NCBI GenBank assembly: GCA_038363925.1
Contig: JAQQWL010000002.1
Coordinates: 3,100,001 to 3,164,000, forward strand
Source of the DNA: Apiospora phragmitis
Taxonomy: Eukaryota; Ascomycota; Sordariomycetes; Amphisphaeriales; Apiosporaceae
Length of the DNA: 64,000 bases
Direction: 5' to 3'
Shown here: positions 47,434 to 59,800 of the stretch, in pieces
How the letters are laid out: the number at the start of each line of letters is the position of its first letter
Numbering within the stretch: the stretch's first letter is position 1
The notes under the pieces: generated by a model
Seen by the model: only the letters and a program-made list of their open reading frames with translations
Database searches by the model: none
What the model was told of the DNA's origin: nothing
Made by a program: the position numbers and the translations under genes

Positions 47434-48679
47434 TGTTGCTGTTGTGGATGGGTAGTTGGATCTTGGCTCGAAAATGAAGGCTGATAGATGGGTATGGTCT
47501 AACAGAAGTTGATAATAGCCCGAAAGGAGTGTGACGAGAGTTTCTCGGTATCAGTAGTAGAATAGGCTCGGTGTTCTCTGTAGTATCAGATCGAGGCTTA
47601 TGGTCGAAGCAGTGCAGCCAATGGCTTGAAGAGCAGACTCGGGTTGGATGGGTATGTAGAATACTTTGAAATTCGAAGTCGAGAAGGAGCAGAGAGAAAT
47701 CGTTTATATGAATTTTGTAGTGTGGAAAACTTTCCCCGAAGCCAAACTGTAATAGCCGTTGGAAACTTGGGTCAGGCAGCAGGACCGTATAGTGTTACCA
47801 AGAATAGGGGTCATCCACCCAACAGCTAAAGTATAAAACATTTAACCACGTTCTCCTTGAGTTTTGCCTATTTGAGTCCTCTTACACTTTGGAGTCATAC
47901 TATTGGCTTCCATTTTGACGTTTATATACTATTCGTAGAAATAAGAAGAAAATAACTTGAAGTAGTATAGAGAGGTAGCTGTGGATCGAAAAGGGTGGCT
48001 ATTTGGGTAGTGAAGCCCGTCACAATATTACAGACAACCATAATAAGGGACCAAGAGGTTTTCTTTGCATGATTTGTGTTGTCAAATGTATGGTCGGGTA
48101 CTACACTCGGGACAATATAGAGTTCAGACGTATAGGGGATGCTGCAAAATATCTTATCACCAACCCCTTTCAGACCCGCCTTCTTACGAGTTACAGTGTG
48201 GTAGCTGCCCAATGACTGCACAAACTGAGGAAGATAGACGATGGTAAGGTAGACTCGGCCGTGGACACCGTAGGACACTCCTGAACCCCCCTCCCCCTCC
48301 CCCTGTTCTGGACTAATACATGATGTTGTGCGTATGACTTAATAAATGCACCCGGAAATAAACATACAGACTTGGAAGTAATATCATGCGTAATTTTCAG
48401 CCAAGATCCCAAGTAGCCTAGATGCCAACAATACTGACCCGACCATTCTGGAGCTCCTACAATCCGGTTTCCATATCATAGTGAAACTATCTTACACTAC
48501 GCCAGATGCCTGGCCTTTTGTGACTCCTTCCAGAAAAGGAATTAAGAAGAAAAAGAGGGTTCTCCCATTTGTCTGCATCTACTTACCGTGAGCCAAATCA
48601 CCTGCTCCAAGGTAATACATAGAACAATAGAGAACCTATTCTGGCCTGCAGCAGGTTCACCCAGTGAGACTGAGCCACC
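47434..48679. other. Intergenic, no gene seen
   Basis: Upstream flank of the 332-residue gene and 3' flank of the next gene. Several short frames are present without recognisable content. Confidence 0.5.
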
Positions 48680-49526
48680 CTAGTCGTAGAACGTTGTTGT
48701 CCTGCCAAACTCATCGAAGCAAATCAAGCTCTCGGCCGGGATAATGAAGCTATGGTAACTCGAAGCGTGAGCAGTGCATCTTCCAGGACTAGAGGGTCGT
48801 TCACGGTTATGATGGAGGGTAGGAAAAGGCAGTAAAGAGGGCTAATAACACTATTAAATAGGTATTTACTTACCGCGTCCCACTGTGCACATTACGATCG
48901 ATCCCGTCGATGTATATGTCCTCCATCATCTCATGGTGTTCGCTCTCAGGCTCGCCTCGCGCCAGCCGCAGCTTCTCGAAATACACATAGGCGACGTAGT
49001 ACACGCTCGACCGGATGCCGGCCCTGGAGCCGCGGGCGCGGCGGAAGTCGGACAGCTGCTTGGCCTGGATGCCCTTGCCTGTGGGCTTGTGCAGTTGCGC
49101 GAACAAGGTGCGGCGAAAGCCGGCTTGGGTAAGGCCCGGCGTCCGTCGGAGGTGCTTGTCGATCTTCCGGCGGACCTCGTCGCAGGTGTCGTAGATGGGC
49201 ACCTCGTCGTCTTCCTCGCCGTCTAGGCGGATATGGCTGATGTCAGGGAGAGGACTGCCACTACTACTACTACTACCCGCATCAGAGCTCTCGGCCGCCG
49301 AAGAGGGAGAGACAGGCGGCGATCCGTTGGCTTCGGCCTCACTTCTCTGTCGCTCCCTCACGTGGGGAGATTCGGGCTCGGCTTCCTCTTCCAGCGTGAG
49401 CTCTGCTGCTGCTGCTGCTGCTGCTACTGCCGCTGCTGCTGCTACCGCTATGCGCTTCTTTCTCCTTAAGTTGTATCGTCCTCCTGTCGTAGGCTTCGTG
49501 ACTGCTTTTGATTTGAAAGGCGCCAT
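48680..49526 (-). CDS. Conserved fungal protein of the DUF7726 type with polyalanine tract, two exons
   Basis: Exons are 49526-48874 and 48788-48680 (253 residues). The 85-nt intron has a GTAAGT donor, CATAAC branch and CTCTAG acceptor. The protein begins MAPFKSKAVTKPTTGGRYNL with a basic stretch, then a polyalanine tract and acidic/Ser-rich linker. The domain follows: YDTCDEVRRKIDKHL, LTQAGFRRTLFAQL, IQAKQLSDFRRARGS and SSVYYVAYVYFEKLR. This order matches a fungal-specific domain with a helix-turn-helix-like layout, often annotated DUF7726. The second exon adds a tail ending CFDEFGRTTTFYD. A single-frame call would stop just past the donor and miss it. A role as a nuclear regulator is plausible but unproved. 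Confidence 0.72.
49404..49450. repeat. GCT trinucleotide microsatellite inside a gene
   Basis: Seven uninterrupted GCT triplets (49404-49424) are followed by further interrupted GCN triplets. On the minus strand they encode most of the polyalanine tract of the DUF7726-type protein, so length changes would stay in frame. Confidence 0.9.
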
Positions 49527-50408
49527 TGTTTCCCTATTGCGTTGGAACCGTATTTCTCGCAATGGATGGCTACTGGATGAAGTTGAATGAAGAGATCAGA
49601 TTGGAGGCGGCTGCGGTCAAGATATGAGTTTTGAGATGAGGAGGCGCGCAGAGACAATTCACGTGTCAAGTTATGTCCCATCGCCAGAGATCGGACGAAC
49701 ATTGCTCGTGCGGCAAGAACTATGGGATGGCGGGAGATCAGCATCGTCGTTACCACCATCAGCCCAATCTTATTGGGACGAATATGAAGTCTAGAACCAG
49801 GATGGTGTGGGCCGTGGCTCTCACCCTCTGACCCCAGATCTAGGAATGGCCATACGGGTATCACAATCTTCCTTTCTCGTCGTAAGAAGAGGTATCATGC
49901 TATCATTCACCTGCGGCTCCCTCCAGGTGCATCTGCCCTCGCAGCCCCTCAAGTTTTGTTCGCAGACCCCCAGCAAGGGATTGTCTGATACTAATCGCAA
50001 TGGAACTCAACGAAGCGTAAGGGGCACATCTCTTATTGATCCAGAGACTGCCCTTTCTTTTCACTTGTCCTCACCTCTTGCCGATGGATCACCGTCAAGC
50101 TCCAGTAAACAGCCAGGCCGGTAAGCAGGAGGACTGCATCCTCGACGTCGAGTCCTATAATCTCTTGATAGTCGACGGGCATTGCGTTGTCATTAGTTCT
50201 CGCTCTATGCGAAATCTATCATCGCCACGATCATCACGAACTTCTCAGGAACGCGTGCGAGTTGGATCGGCACTGTTTGCTACCATTGAACTCCATCGCT
50301 TGCTGGCATTACAGTGCACTATTCCACCCCTTTTACTTCGTACCTCCCTAGTTCCAAAGACGAATGATTAGAAATAAAAATAAAAATAGGGATATAATAA
50401 TAAACCCT
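49527..50408. other. Intergenic, no gene seen
   Basis: This lies between the DUF7726-type gene's 5' end and the 3' end of the membrane protein gene. An A-rich patch at 50371-50400 may mark transcript ends. No coding exon was recognised. Confidence 0.5.
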
Positions 50409-51500
50409 CTAAAGTAATACAGCAAAGGACCAATTAATATCGGTTTCGTGGGACTTCATAAGCTTGCTCTTCAGCCAACACCGGTGCTCGTAGCCCGAGT
50501 CACCCTCCATGTAGCCCCAGCCGCAGCCGGTGCACCCGTACGTGCCGGCGCAGTTGGTCATGCAGTCGAGCATGCTCTGCGTCGTGACCTGCTTCAGGTC
50601 GACGCCCCCGCTATCTCCGCTGTAGTCAACACCGCAGACGCGGAGGAAGCGCTTGTTGGAGCCAGGAACTTGGTACTCCGTCCCGTTGGCGGCGGGGCAG
50701 TCGAGTTTGCCTGCCGTGGCGGCCGGGTTGGTCGACGATGTGGTCAGACTGGCCGTCGCCGTCGCGGTAGTTGTGGATGTTAAGCTAGTGGTAGCCGTCG
50801 CGATGGATGTGGACGTGGGATCTGATGAGGTAGAAGATGCCCCGCTTGACACGGCCCCGGCGGCACCCGATGACCCAGATGCGTTCTTCCCAACCCCTAT
50901 TCCCACGCCGATAGCAACAGCAATAAGAATCAACCCAACCAAGAGGCCGATCAGCATGTAGAGTCTCGACCTCCTCAGCCCGCAGACCCTTGTCGTTGAC
51001 CTCCTACTCCACGTGTCGGATGCGGTCGTCAAGGAGGGCAGTTCATTCTTGCCGCCCATGGGGATGGGGAACCGCCCCTCTGCGGGAGGCAAGCCCTCGG
51101 GCGGTACTTCGGGCGGCGTCGGGTCGCGCAGCCATGACGCGGGGCCCAACGCGCGGGACAGCCGTTTCGATGCCCTGGAAGAGGCAGCGGCCGCTGGGGC
51201 AAAGTAGGCCTCCGAGGCCGTCTTTAATTCATTGAATTCGCGCTTCGCGAAGAAGTCGAAGCCTCGAAACTCGACCGGCGGCGATTGTGCCGCCGCTCCT
51301 CCTTTTGCCGCCGCTGCCGCCGCCGATGCTGCTGCTGGCGGCGGGGATCTAACTTCTTTCGTTTGTTGACGGGGCAATTGCTGTTGTTTGGCCACGGGCG
51401 GCGGCTGCGATGGCGCTGGCGGTTGTGGCGTGCTCATCATATCCGCCGGCCGGCCGCCCCCAGGTAGTGGCGGGTCGCCTAGACGGTCCGTCTTCTCCAT
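50409..51500 (-). CDS. Single-pass membrane protein with cysteine-rich (PAN-like) ectodomain
   Basis: The single exon from the ATG at 51500 encodes 363 residues. The open frame continues upstream only from a TTG, so the ATG was chosen. The N-terminal cytoplasmic part (residues 1-179) is Pro/Ala/Gln-rich and contains FRGFDFFAKREFNELKTASE. One transmembrane helix, LYMLIGLLVGLILIAVAIGV, starts near residue 180. A Ser/Thr-rich, probably O-glycosylated stalk leads to a C-terminal domain with seven cysteines (about 268-341) including CMTNC and CTGCGWGY. The spacing resembles PAN/Apple-like domains that bind carbohydrate or protein at the cell wall. The topology suggests a wall-facing surface protein or sensor. 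Ligand unknown. Confidence 0.75.
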   Translation of the reverse strand: MEKTDRLGDPPLPGGGRPADMMSTPQPPAPSQPPPVAKQQQLPRQQTKEVRSPPPAAASAAAAAAKGGAAAQSPPVEFRGFDFFAKREFNELKTASEAYFAPAAAASSRASKRLSRALGPASWLRDPTPPEVPPEGLPPAEGRFPIPMGGKNELPSLTTASDTWSRRSTTRVCGLRRSRLYMLIGLLVGLILIAVAIGVGIGVGKNASGSSGAAGAVSSGASSTSSDPTSTSIATATTSLTSTTTATATASLTTSSTNPAATAGKLDCPAANGTEYQVPGSNKRFLRVCGVDYSGDSGGVDLKQVTTQSMLDCMTNCAGTYGCTGCGWGYMEGDSGYEHRCWLKSKLMKSHETDINWSFAVLL

Positions 51501-53568
51501 AGAAATGCCACAACTAGCATTGTCGGGGTCCCATTGGTCTCCTTTCTGAGTCCTGACCTCGTTCGCCGTGGTCGTGATTATGTGAAATTTGTTGAATGAT
51601 CGGACGGCCGCCAAGGAATGCGCGCCAGCAAAAAGGAGGGACGAAGAAAAAGAAGAAAAAGAGAGAGACTGCGAGGAGTGCGGAGGAGCCAGGAGAAGGT
51701 CGTCACCTTTCGGGCGATGTGATGGTGTGTTACTTTCGCGAGTCGCCTAGGTTGCCTATCCCGGTTCAGGTACCATGCCAGTTGCAATCTCGCAAAGCCT
51801 GCTCTGACCGGGGTTGGTTTTCCCTATCAGGCATCGCCTCCAGGACTATCTGTCGCAACCCTGCCAATAGCTCCTCTTAACTGCATCAATTGAGCGAGCA
51901 AAGAATCGCTACATTGGTCTTACAGGAAAGCCAGGCGGGCTTACTGCGAGTTTTTTTTCTTTTTCTTTTTCATTCAGAAGACAACTTTCGGGCCTTGCTC
52001 TGTATAGAATCTCAAGCAATGGGCGATGCATCGCAGCCAGTACTTAATGGCAAGTCGCCCGAGTTTGGTTGCGGCCCACATTTGCCAAGCTACTACATAG
52101 GTCGGTGCGTGCCTGGGTGCATATGGAAATGCGGCTCCGGGCGCGGAGCACATGGCTAAGACCGGGATAGACACAAGTCAGTGCAGCCCAAAGTCGAGGG
52201 ATCCAGGAGGTACAGGAGGGAGGCCGCAGCGCTGCCCTCAACTGTGGACCAAGGCCTATAGATTGGCAATGATCATGGCTATGCATTCATGAGTGTAAAA
52301 GGTAGACGGGCGATACTCCGTAATAAAGGGCTCGTATATAGGCTCTCTCGCCCGAGAAAGAGGAAAAGTCCCACCCGATCTCGTGGTGGCACGATGCTCC
52401 ATTGTTTGTTTCTCGTCCAGATCGTCGGACCAGTCACGAGCAACCCGCAGTGGCTACTAGGGATGGAGTAGGATCAACTGTACCTATTTGCAGGGGGTAT
52501 ATAAGAACCGAGATTTGGCACGACGCTTGGACTTTTGCTGAATTGCCCCGGTGAAAGAATTTGAGAAGAATTTGAGAAGAGTCGGAAGTAGGTAGAGTCG
52601 CTTCTGGTCCTCCCTCTTCCAGCGTGGAAGGAAGGAAGGACCAGGCAGAAGATCCAGCGGCGCCAACGGCAGTAGCAAACAGTGATGGGACTGAAGAGCG
52701 AGCAAGCAAACACGATTGCAAGCGAGGGCTGATTCAGTCTACGCCAATCCCCCATCCGAATGTGACGACAAGTCTGCTGTGTTTGCTGCGAATGCTTTGC
52801 TTTGTGGGTAGGTAAGTAATCAATTGTACGTTAATCGGCATTGACGGGGATGGAAATCCACTCGGAAACACCCCATGGGGGAAAGAAAGATCGATTCCCG
52901 CATCCATGCCCAACCACCTGAGGTGGCTCCAAGCATCGTTACATCTGAAGTTGTATTTGGGTGTCATTGTTACAGTTACAACAAGGCTCAGATGTGAGTA
53001 GCTGACTGATGTGTTCAGTGCCAAGCAATGCGTGAATGAGAAGTAGTAGGTATATTTGCATTGAAACGATGTAGAGCAGATGCTCTATGCCGCATGCCCA
53101 ACTAGACCAAACACATGTCGATGCACGGAGAAATGCATATCGAGAAATGCTTCGGCCTTCATCCCTTACTCCGGTAATTTCGCACTGGGGGAAAGAACTG
53201 CTTGTCCGCGGCGGGCGATTTCTCTCCTTCTCTCCATACAATGGAGTTACGATGGTCGCGTATTCGTTGACAACGCCGGGGTGCGTTGAGGCTTCTCAGT
53301 ATGATATGACTGTATGTAATCTGAATCGGGGCTGATGTAACTGAATAGAATCACATCTATTCGATCCTAAGTATCGACAGACGGCTCTCACGCGATGAGA
53401 GCCTGGGAAGCTACTTCTTCGTAAGCTGCTGCATGGCGCGAGCCAAAACCGAACAAGACAATATCGTACAATATATAGCATTAAATCATCATTAGCAGCC
53501 GACCGCTTCTCGGGGGTATCTTCAATTTGGCTCGAGTAAGACAAATGAGTTTCACCACCTTCCCCCGT
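51501..53568. other. Intergenic, no gene seen
   Basis: About 2 kb with CT/GA-rich patches near 51640-51670 and 51950-51970, typical of fungal promoters. Open frames here have no recognisable content. Confidence 0.5.
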
Positions 53569-53853
53569 TCATTTTGTCCTTTGGCGTTTCTTCTTTCGAT
53601 GGCTCTCGTCCTTGCCTGCGCGCCCGTCGGACGAGCGCGCATCCACGTCGCCGACGCCCTCGTCCTCGTCCTCGGCGCAGGCGTCGCACTCCTGGTCGAA
53701 TTGGTGCTCGTCGGTGTAAGCCCCTCTCTGACAGTATCCAAACACGCCCGAGTTCTTGGCCTCAAGACAAGGCAGCTCCTGCGTCAGGTCGTTCCAGGTG
53801 AAATAGCGGCCGCATTTGATACAAGAGCCGGTGAAAACCACCATGCGACACAT
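53569..53853 (-). CDS. Small CxxC protein of 94 residues
   Basis: A single exon from an ATG encodes a compact N-terminal domain with paired cysteines: CIKCGRYFTWNDLTQELPCL, then a C in FGYCQRG, and QECDACAED. Two CxxC pairs with two further cysteines suggest a zinc-binding fold. The C terminus is acidic, then Lys/Arg-rich (HRKKKRQRTK), a possible nuclear signal. There is no secretion signal. I associate the MCRMVVFTG...CLEAKN pattern with short uncharacterised fungal proteins but cannot name a family. The overlapping frame on the other strand is a shadow. Confidence 0.68.
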   Translation of the reverse strand: MCRMVVFTGSCIKCGRYFTWNDLTQELPCLEAKNSGVFGYCQRGAYTDEHQFDQECDACAEDEDEGVGDVDARSSDGRAGKDESHRKKKRQRTK

Positions 53854-56817
53854 TGCTACTCTTGTTCCTGGTCCAGCCAGTTGGGGCGATTTGCTGCGCT
53901 ATATGTATCTGTCTCTCCCGTACGGAGACAGTGGCAGAGGGCCTGGCGCAATAGAGATTATGCTGAATTTGTGGTAATGTGAATGAGGCCTGGCAATCCC
54001 GGCCGCAACGGCGGGATAATTTCGAATCTGGTCTGCGTAACCTTGAGCGGAAAAGCAGGCAATCTCTGTTCACCCAGGATTTCCCACCCCGCTCGACGAG
54101 AAAGCCGCTACGGGCGCAGGAGTGAATTGCGAAGCAAAAGTTGCTGAGCTGACGTCGGGTGAAGTGGACAATAATGGTTTCTTATTCTGACAGAGAAACT
54201 GGGCCCAGGGATGCTGCATTGCTGAGGAGCCTGCCGTTATACCAAGGTTTCCTTTCGGGGCCGCCCTGTTTCTTGGGAGGTTGGCTCGTCTTCTCCGTTC
54301 TGTTACACCGCGGAGAAATAGACCAGAGAGAGAATGAGAACAGGTCGATTTGGGCCGAGTTCTATTTCTCGCGGCTTGACTGGGTCGGGGGTCGAGCGTG
54401 TGTGATTGATACCAACAACCACAGATGGGTGAGAAATGACCCTTAAAGCCGAGTAGGACGGGCAACGGCTAGTTGAAGGTCGTTTGGGCCAAGCCTCGGA
54501 CCGACTTGACTTGCTTCTGCCTCGTTAAGTCGAGCTGCAGGTTGTCGCCTCGCAGGAGAAGAAATTAAAAAGGCATGCAAATTTGCTGTCATGCCACAGA
54601 ATTAATAAATAGATGACAAGATGGATGAACTCTGTTGATAGGTGATGAGCCCACCCCACCTAAGACATGCATCGGGACCACCTCCGCTAGCTTGGAGGGG
54701 GATCTGAGGTTTAGTCGTAGGCGAGCAGGCCAGTAGGGGGGGCCCTTATTTAATGCAGGTTCGATCATAATGTTGTGTGTACGGTGTACGGAGTACTCCC
54801 ACTGAACTTGCAAGAGGACAGCCTAGTTTTGGTGGGGGATTGATGTACTCGTGATCTTCTCCGTTGGTCTGCCTATCTCTCCGACTTTCTGACCGACCGA
54901 CTAATGGAAGACGATGGGTGTTTTGCGATCTCAATCTGCTGACTTCCGACTTCCGAAAAGAGTCCCTAGGATACTACTACTTACTATACAACGTCGTAGT
55001 CTCGTGGGTGACTGCTTTACTGATTAATGAAGTGGGCTTGGAGGCATCCCACGGCAACACCCGAATGGTCCCGTTTTCCAGAATAGGGAATCAAATTCGG
55101 GAAAGCAAGAAAACAACATGCACATGATACAGATGGATCGGCCGTTTGTCTAGTTTCATATTAACGTTTGGAGATTAACTCGAAAACTCTGCCGATGTAT
55201 ATAAATACGCGGTTTGATAGGCAATGGCTTGCATCATCCTGTGAGGTGGCAGGCCGCAGGATCAAGAAACAGAACTAACCTACAGCGCTGTGCCGTACGC
55301 TAGACTCATCCAGGCCCCCTCGCCTACCAGCCAAGCCAGCTTACAACCCCTACAACCCCACAGGGCTTGCCTCCCCTCTCCTACCACTAGGTAACCTACA
55401 GGCCGTTGACGATGGGGTGTTGTCAGATTAATGAAAGCTCATCTGTCGTGTGCGACTCACCCGGGCCCTTCCACTCTACTTGTTTACATGTCATCAGTAA
55501 TCAAATCGAGTGGGAAGCCGAAGAGAGCTGGTCGATCGCGCCTCAGTGCATATACCATGCACCAACACGGGAACGGCCAGATCAAAGGTGATGATGCCGC
55601 GGGCTGCCATCTCAACAAACTTGTCTGTCTGACTGGACTCTTCGCAAAGAGTGAACAGTGGCTGACGCTCATATGTCCCGAAACTTTAGCCGGGCATCAT
55701 CAACCAACCGGATTGGCCTGTATCTTCCTCCGTCTCTCATTCCCTAGCCAACGCTTTCTCGTATTGAGCAGTGGTTGGATAACCCACTCGGATTGTACTT
55801 GTGCGTATGAAGAAACCTGGTGTCTATTTAGTAGATAGATAGACTCATCGATGCGAAAGCTGCATTACACGACGGGAAGATTTATGACTGCCCCCCACCA
55901 TATATGTTATGCAATCTGGAGATGCCATCCCTTTTGCTGCCTTGGCCAGGGTTTGTTTGCCTTCTTTCCCGCACCTTCTGATTCGTCTCTTCTTCTTCTT
56001 CTTCTTCTTCTACTCCGTAACCCGGGCCTTTTCTCTCCGCAATTAGCCGAACGAGACCTCAGGGAGAGAGTGGAAGAGAGGGCGAGACATTGTAGGCCAG
56101 TTCACATGCTTCTTTCATGTGCGTCATGTCACTAAGGTTAGTGACAGGTGTATTGCCTTGACTTGACAGCCAACTTGGCATGCAGCGCAGTGAAACATTC
56201 GTGCGCTGTGCGCAACGGTCAAGATATGTAGCAATGGAATTCAACCAATTCGGGCCTCAAGCAATCCAAATAGTGAGACGCTGGGCTCGCTTGGTGGGAC
56301 ATACGACTACGAAGTATCCGTAGATGACTCGGAGACACTGCAGATATTAGAATATAATTGTTGGTTGGTAGTATTCCGAGGTTTTCCCACCGCCTCTCCA
56401 CCGGCTCCCTCTATCCTCTTCCTGGCCGTGATATCTCAAGTATTAGCGTATATACATATCCGTGAGTCCTTCTATGGAGGGTTTCTAATAAAAAAACATG
56501 CGCCGAGTATTACAGTATGTAGTATATAGTGATTTAACTTGTTCCGCGTATATCCAGTGTGAACCAGAACATTAAAAACAAAACCTCTTCCCGCCACGTC
56601 GCTATGCAATTATGTACCAAAGACACGGAGAGCGATATGCGTCCGATGTTGTACGAATACGCAACGTATATCGACCATCAAACAACACCAAGACAATGCC
56701 ACGCTAATAGAAAAGAGACCAAAGCTGTATATTCAGAAGGGCACAAGACATAGTTGTCGCCCAGGGTCGCTCAACCAAAAGTTTTCGTGTTCAAAAGAGC
56801 TGGGTTCGATGTGGTGA
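53854..56817. other. Intergenic of about 3 kb, no gene seen
   Basis: No exon with convincing coding character or splice sites was found. The interval contains the promoter of the small CxxC gene and a CTT microsatellite listed separately. Confidence 0.5.
55987..56011. repeat. CTT trinucleotide microsatellite
   Basis: About eight consecutive CTT units in non-coding DNA, in a CT-rich patch. Confidence 0.85.
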
Positions 56818-59800
56818 TCAAGGTACGATGCTTTGTCGCCAGCGATCCACCATGTCGTGCTGTTGTCCAGGCTGCTGCATGGTCATTGGCATCATGTTCA
56901 TCTGCAAAGGCATCTGCGGCATGCCATAAGCGGCGGTTGGTGCACCATAGCCGGCCACGTTGTAGTTGTTGCCCATCATGCCTCCCTGCATCGCACCACC
57001 GCTCATTCCCATGCCCATGCCGGGTGCTTGTTGCGGGGCCACAAAGCTGGGTACACGACTGTGCCTATTCAAGCCCGTGCCCCCGGTGCCGTCATTGAAC
57101 TGCCCGGCACCAAACGCACCAGAGCGAGGCAGCTGAGCCGAGCTCAAGTTTTGAGGCATTTGCGAGCGGAGGGCAGCCAGCTTTGACTCCTGATCCCGTC
57201 GGAAGCGAGCAGCCTCCTCCTGGCGGGTGCGTTCCGCTTCCATCCTCGGGTCACTCAGGACTCTGCGAGAGGAATTGTTGTTGCCCAGAACGTCGGCGAG
57301 AGAATGCCGCTTATCCAGCCTGGGCATAATACCAGGAGGGGGCATATTTGAGTTCAGCGTGGTACCAGCGCCCATTTCACGCTCACGGGCTTCACGCTCA
57401 GCTTGCAGCCTTCGGCGGCGCTGCCCCAGAGTCTCCCTCTTCCTCCACTGGCGTCGTAGCTTTCTGTTTGCCCTTGTCTTGCGGTCCGGCATTATCTTCC
57501 TCTTTGAAAGCGTCTCCGAGTTGACTGAGAAGCTCGGTGGAGAATGCCGTGCTGACAGGTCTGGCACGAGGGAGAAGGTCATCACCCTCTTCTTTGGCAC
57601 GCAGTCGGCGCATACGATCACCTAGGCTCTCACCCTCAATCTCATCATCAGCGGGTGCTGACAGATCCGGCCGCGAGTTGGAAGGGGAAAAGCCAAATCC
57701 GCCGCCCATACCAAGAGCACCACCAAGCGACGTCATAGTCTTGCGCTGGGTCATGGGACCTGGGTTGCGGCCTTGAAGTCGGGCTTGGCGGCGGCTCAGT
57801 GGCTCATTCTCTTCCTGCTCCCTACGCTCCATCAGCCCCAGGGGTCGATTCATTTCAGCGATTACGGTTTGAGCATCGTGGATTCCATTCTTCTTTGCCA
57901 TCACAAGACCAAGTGGAAGATCCTCATCCTCGTCATCATCTGCGCCGTCATCGGGCGTCTCCCAGGCAAGGTTGATCTTCTTGCCCTTGCGGTTCCGGCG
58001 TTCCGTCTCCGCGACTGTGTCTAACTCGAGTAGTGTAGAATGCATTCCGTTGGGGTATGCTTGTGCAATGGGTCGCGTTCGCAGCTTCTGTTGGTGTTTC
58101 CGCATCTGGAGCTCAGCAAGAAGAGTGGTTGGTGGCCCGTTGTAAAGAAGCTCTTCGTCGATTTCTTCTTCGTCTTCCTCGTCATCATCCTCATCCGCTT
58201 CCGGCACACGTTCACCGTCGATAGAGCCGGATAATTTAGTTCGTTCATTATCCGACTCGTGATCCAGATCATCTTCTGCTACAGCATTCTTCTTGGCTTC
58301 CTTGCTAGGTGTTTGGCTGATACTCAGCTTACTAGGCGTTCGAAGATGGAAAAACGAGCTTCGTTTCTTCACATCCTTCACCTCTTTGACACCCAAAACA
58401 GTGGCAGAGCTGGTGCGCGTCATGTGAGATTTACGTTTCTTCTCATTTCCATAGACTTTGTGACCCAAAGGACCAGCGAAAGCATGATCTGTAAATGCAT
58501 ATACCGGTGCTTTGGCTGAGGCGTTCAAGATATCGTCTAATGTGGCTGACGCAGAACCGCCTTTGAGTTCTAGTGCGGGAGACTGGGATGGCAGGTCGAA
58601 GAATGCACTGGCGCGCAACTGTGGTGGCAGAGCTTCGAAAGTCGACATCTGCGTGTTGCGTTTGTCGGATGGGTCCATAACCGACATACCCATCATAGAC
58701 AGGCGCGACTTTCGCGCCTCTTGGTTGACTCCTTGGGGATTAGGACGCGGTTGCGCCTCCGACTCGCTGGGAAACCCGAGCGTCAAATCCAGATTGCTCT
58801 CGGCCAGGCGTGGTGATAATGGATCGGAATCAGGATGCACGGATGGCGAACCAAGAATTGAGTTGGGTCCGGAACCCAGTGGATCGAGAAGCGGCTCAGG
58901 AATAACTTCCGGGAGCCAGTTAGCAGACTGTCGTGTAGCTTCTGGCATAGCGCTCAGCACTTGAGACCTGCGTTTGTTCCGCTCGCTGGCCTTGGGCTTT
59001 TTGGACAGCTTCTGCGGAAGATTTAGCATGAGAGGCACACGCGCTGGGTAGTACATCATCTGCTGTCCAGACTCAGGGTCCATGTACGATTTGGGTCGAA
59101 CAGTAGGGGCTGTCGGCCTTGATATCCTTGGCCGTCCAGGAGTATCTTCGGGCACCTCGAGACTCATATCTATACCATGCAGAGGTGGCAAGAAATCATC
59201 CGCTTCCTCTTGATCGGGCGGACAATGGGAGCCGTCAAAATCAGCAAAGGCTAGTTCAGCTTGCTCGAAAGTACCGGCTGAACCGGATGGACTAGCCGGC
59301 CTCGCCTGCTGCTGCTGCGGCGGGCTCCTAAGAGGCTGCTTCTGTGCCTCGGAATAAGCCTGATCCCAATAATCATTGACAGATGACGATCCATAGTCGT
59401 TCGCATTGGGAGTACGATCCACGTCGGCAAGTGGCGGAACTCCCAGATTTGCTTCCTCCTCTGGGAACTCCTCCAGCTTGTCGGCTGCATCCATAGCAGC
59501 GGATGTGAGCGTGGTAGGTTCCAGCTCGGCGATACCTGTCAAGGCCGGAGGTTTGGACGTTGACCTGACACTCCGCATTGATGTCTTTCCCGGGCCATTT
59601 CGAGCCAGAGCCAATGGGGCTAGCTCGGCTTCCGACGCGTCCATCCTCGAAACAGATCCAGAACGTAATCGAGTAGTTGAGTTGGACAACAAAGAGTTAT
59701 TCGGGGACATCACGTAGCCCGCAGGAGAGTAGCCACCGTGGCGGGCTGCGTTGTTCGTCTCGAGAATTGAGCTCGCGTGGGACACTTGCCTGCTGATCGG

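Noticed and set aside
55987..56011. Direct repeats considered as a CRISPR-like array
   Set aside because: It is a plain trinucleotide microsatellite with no spacers; nothing array-like was found in the window.
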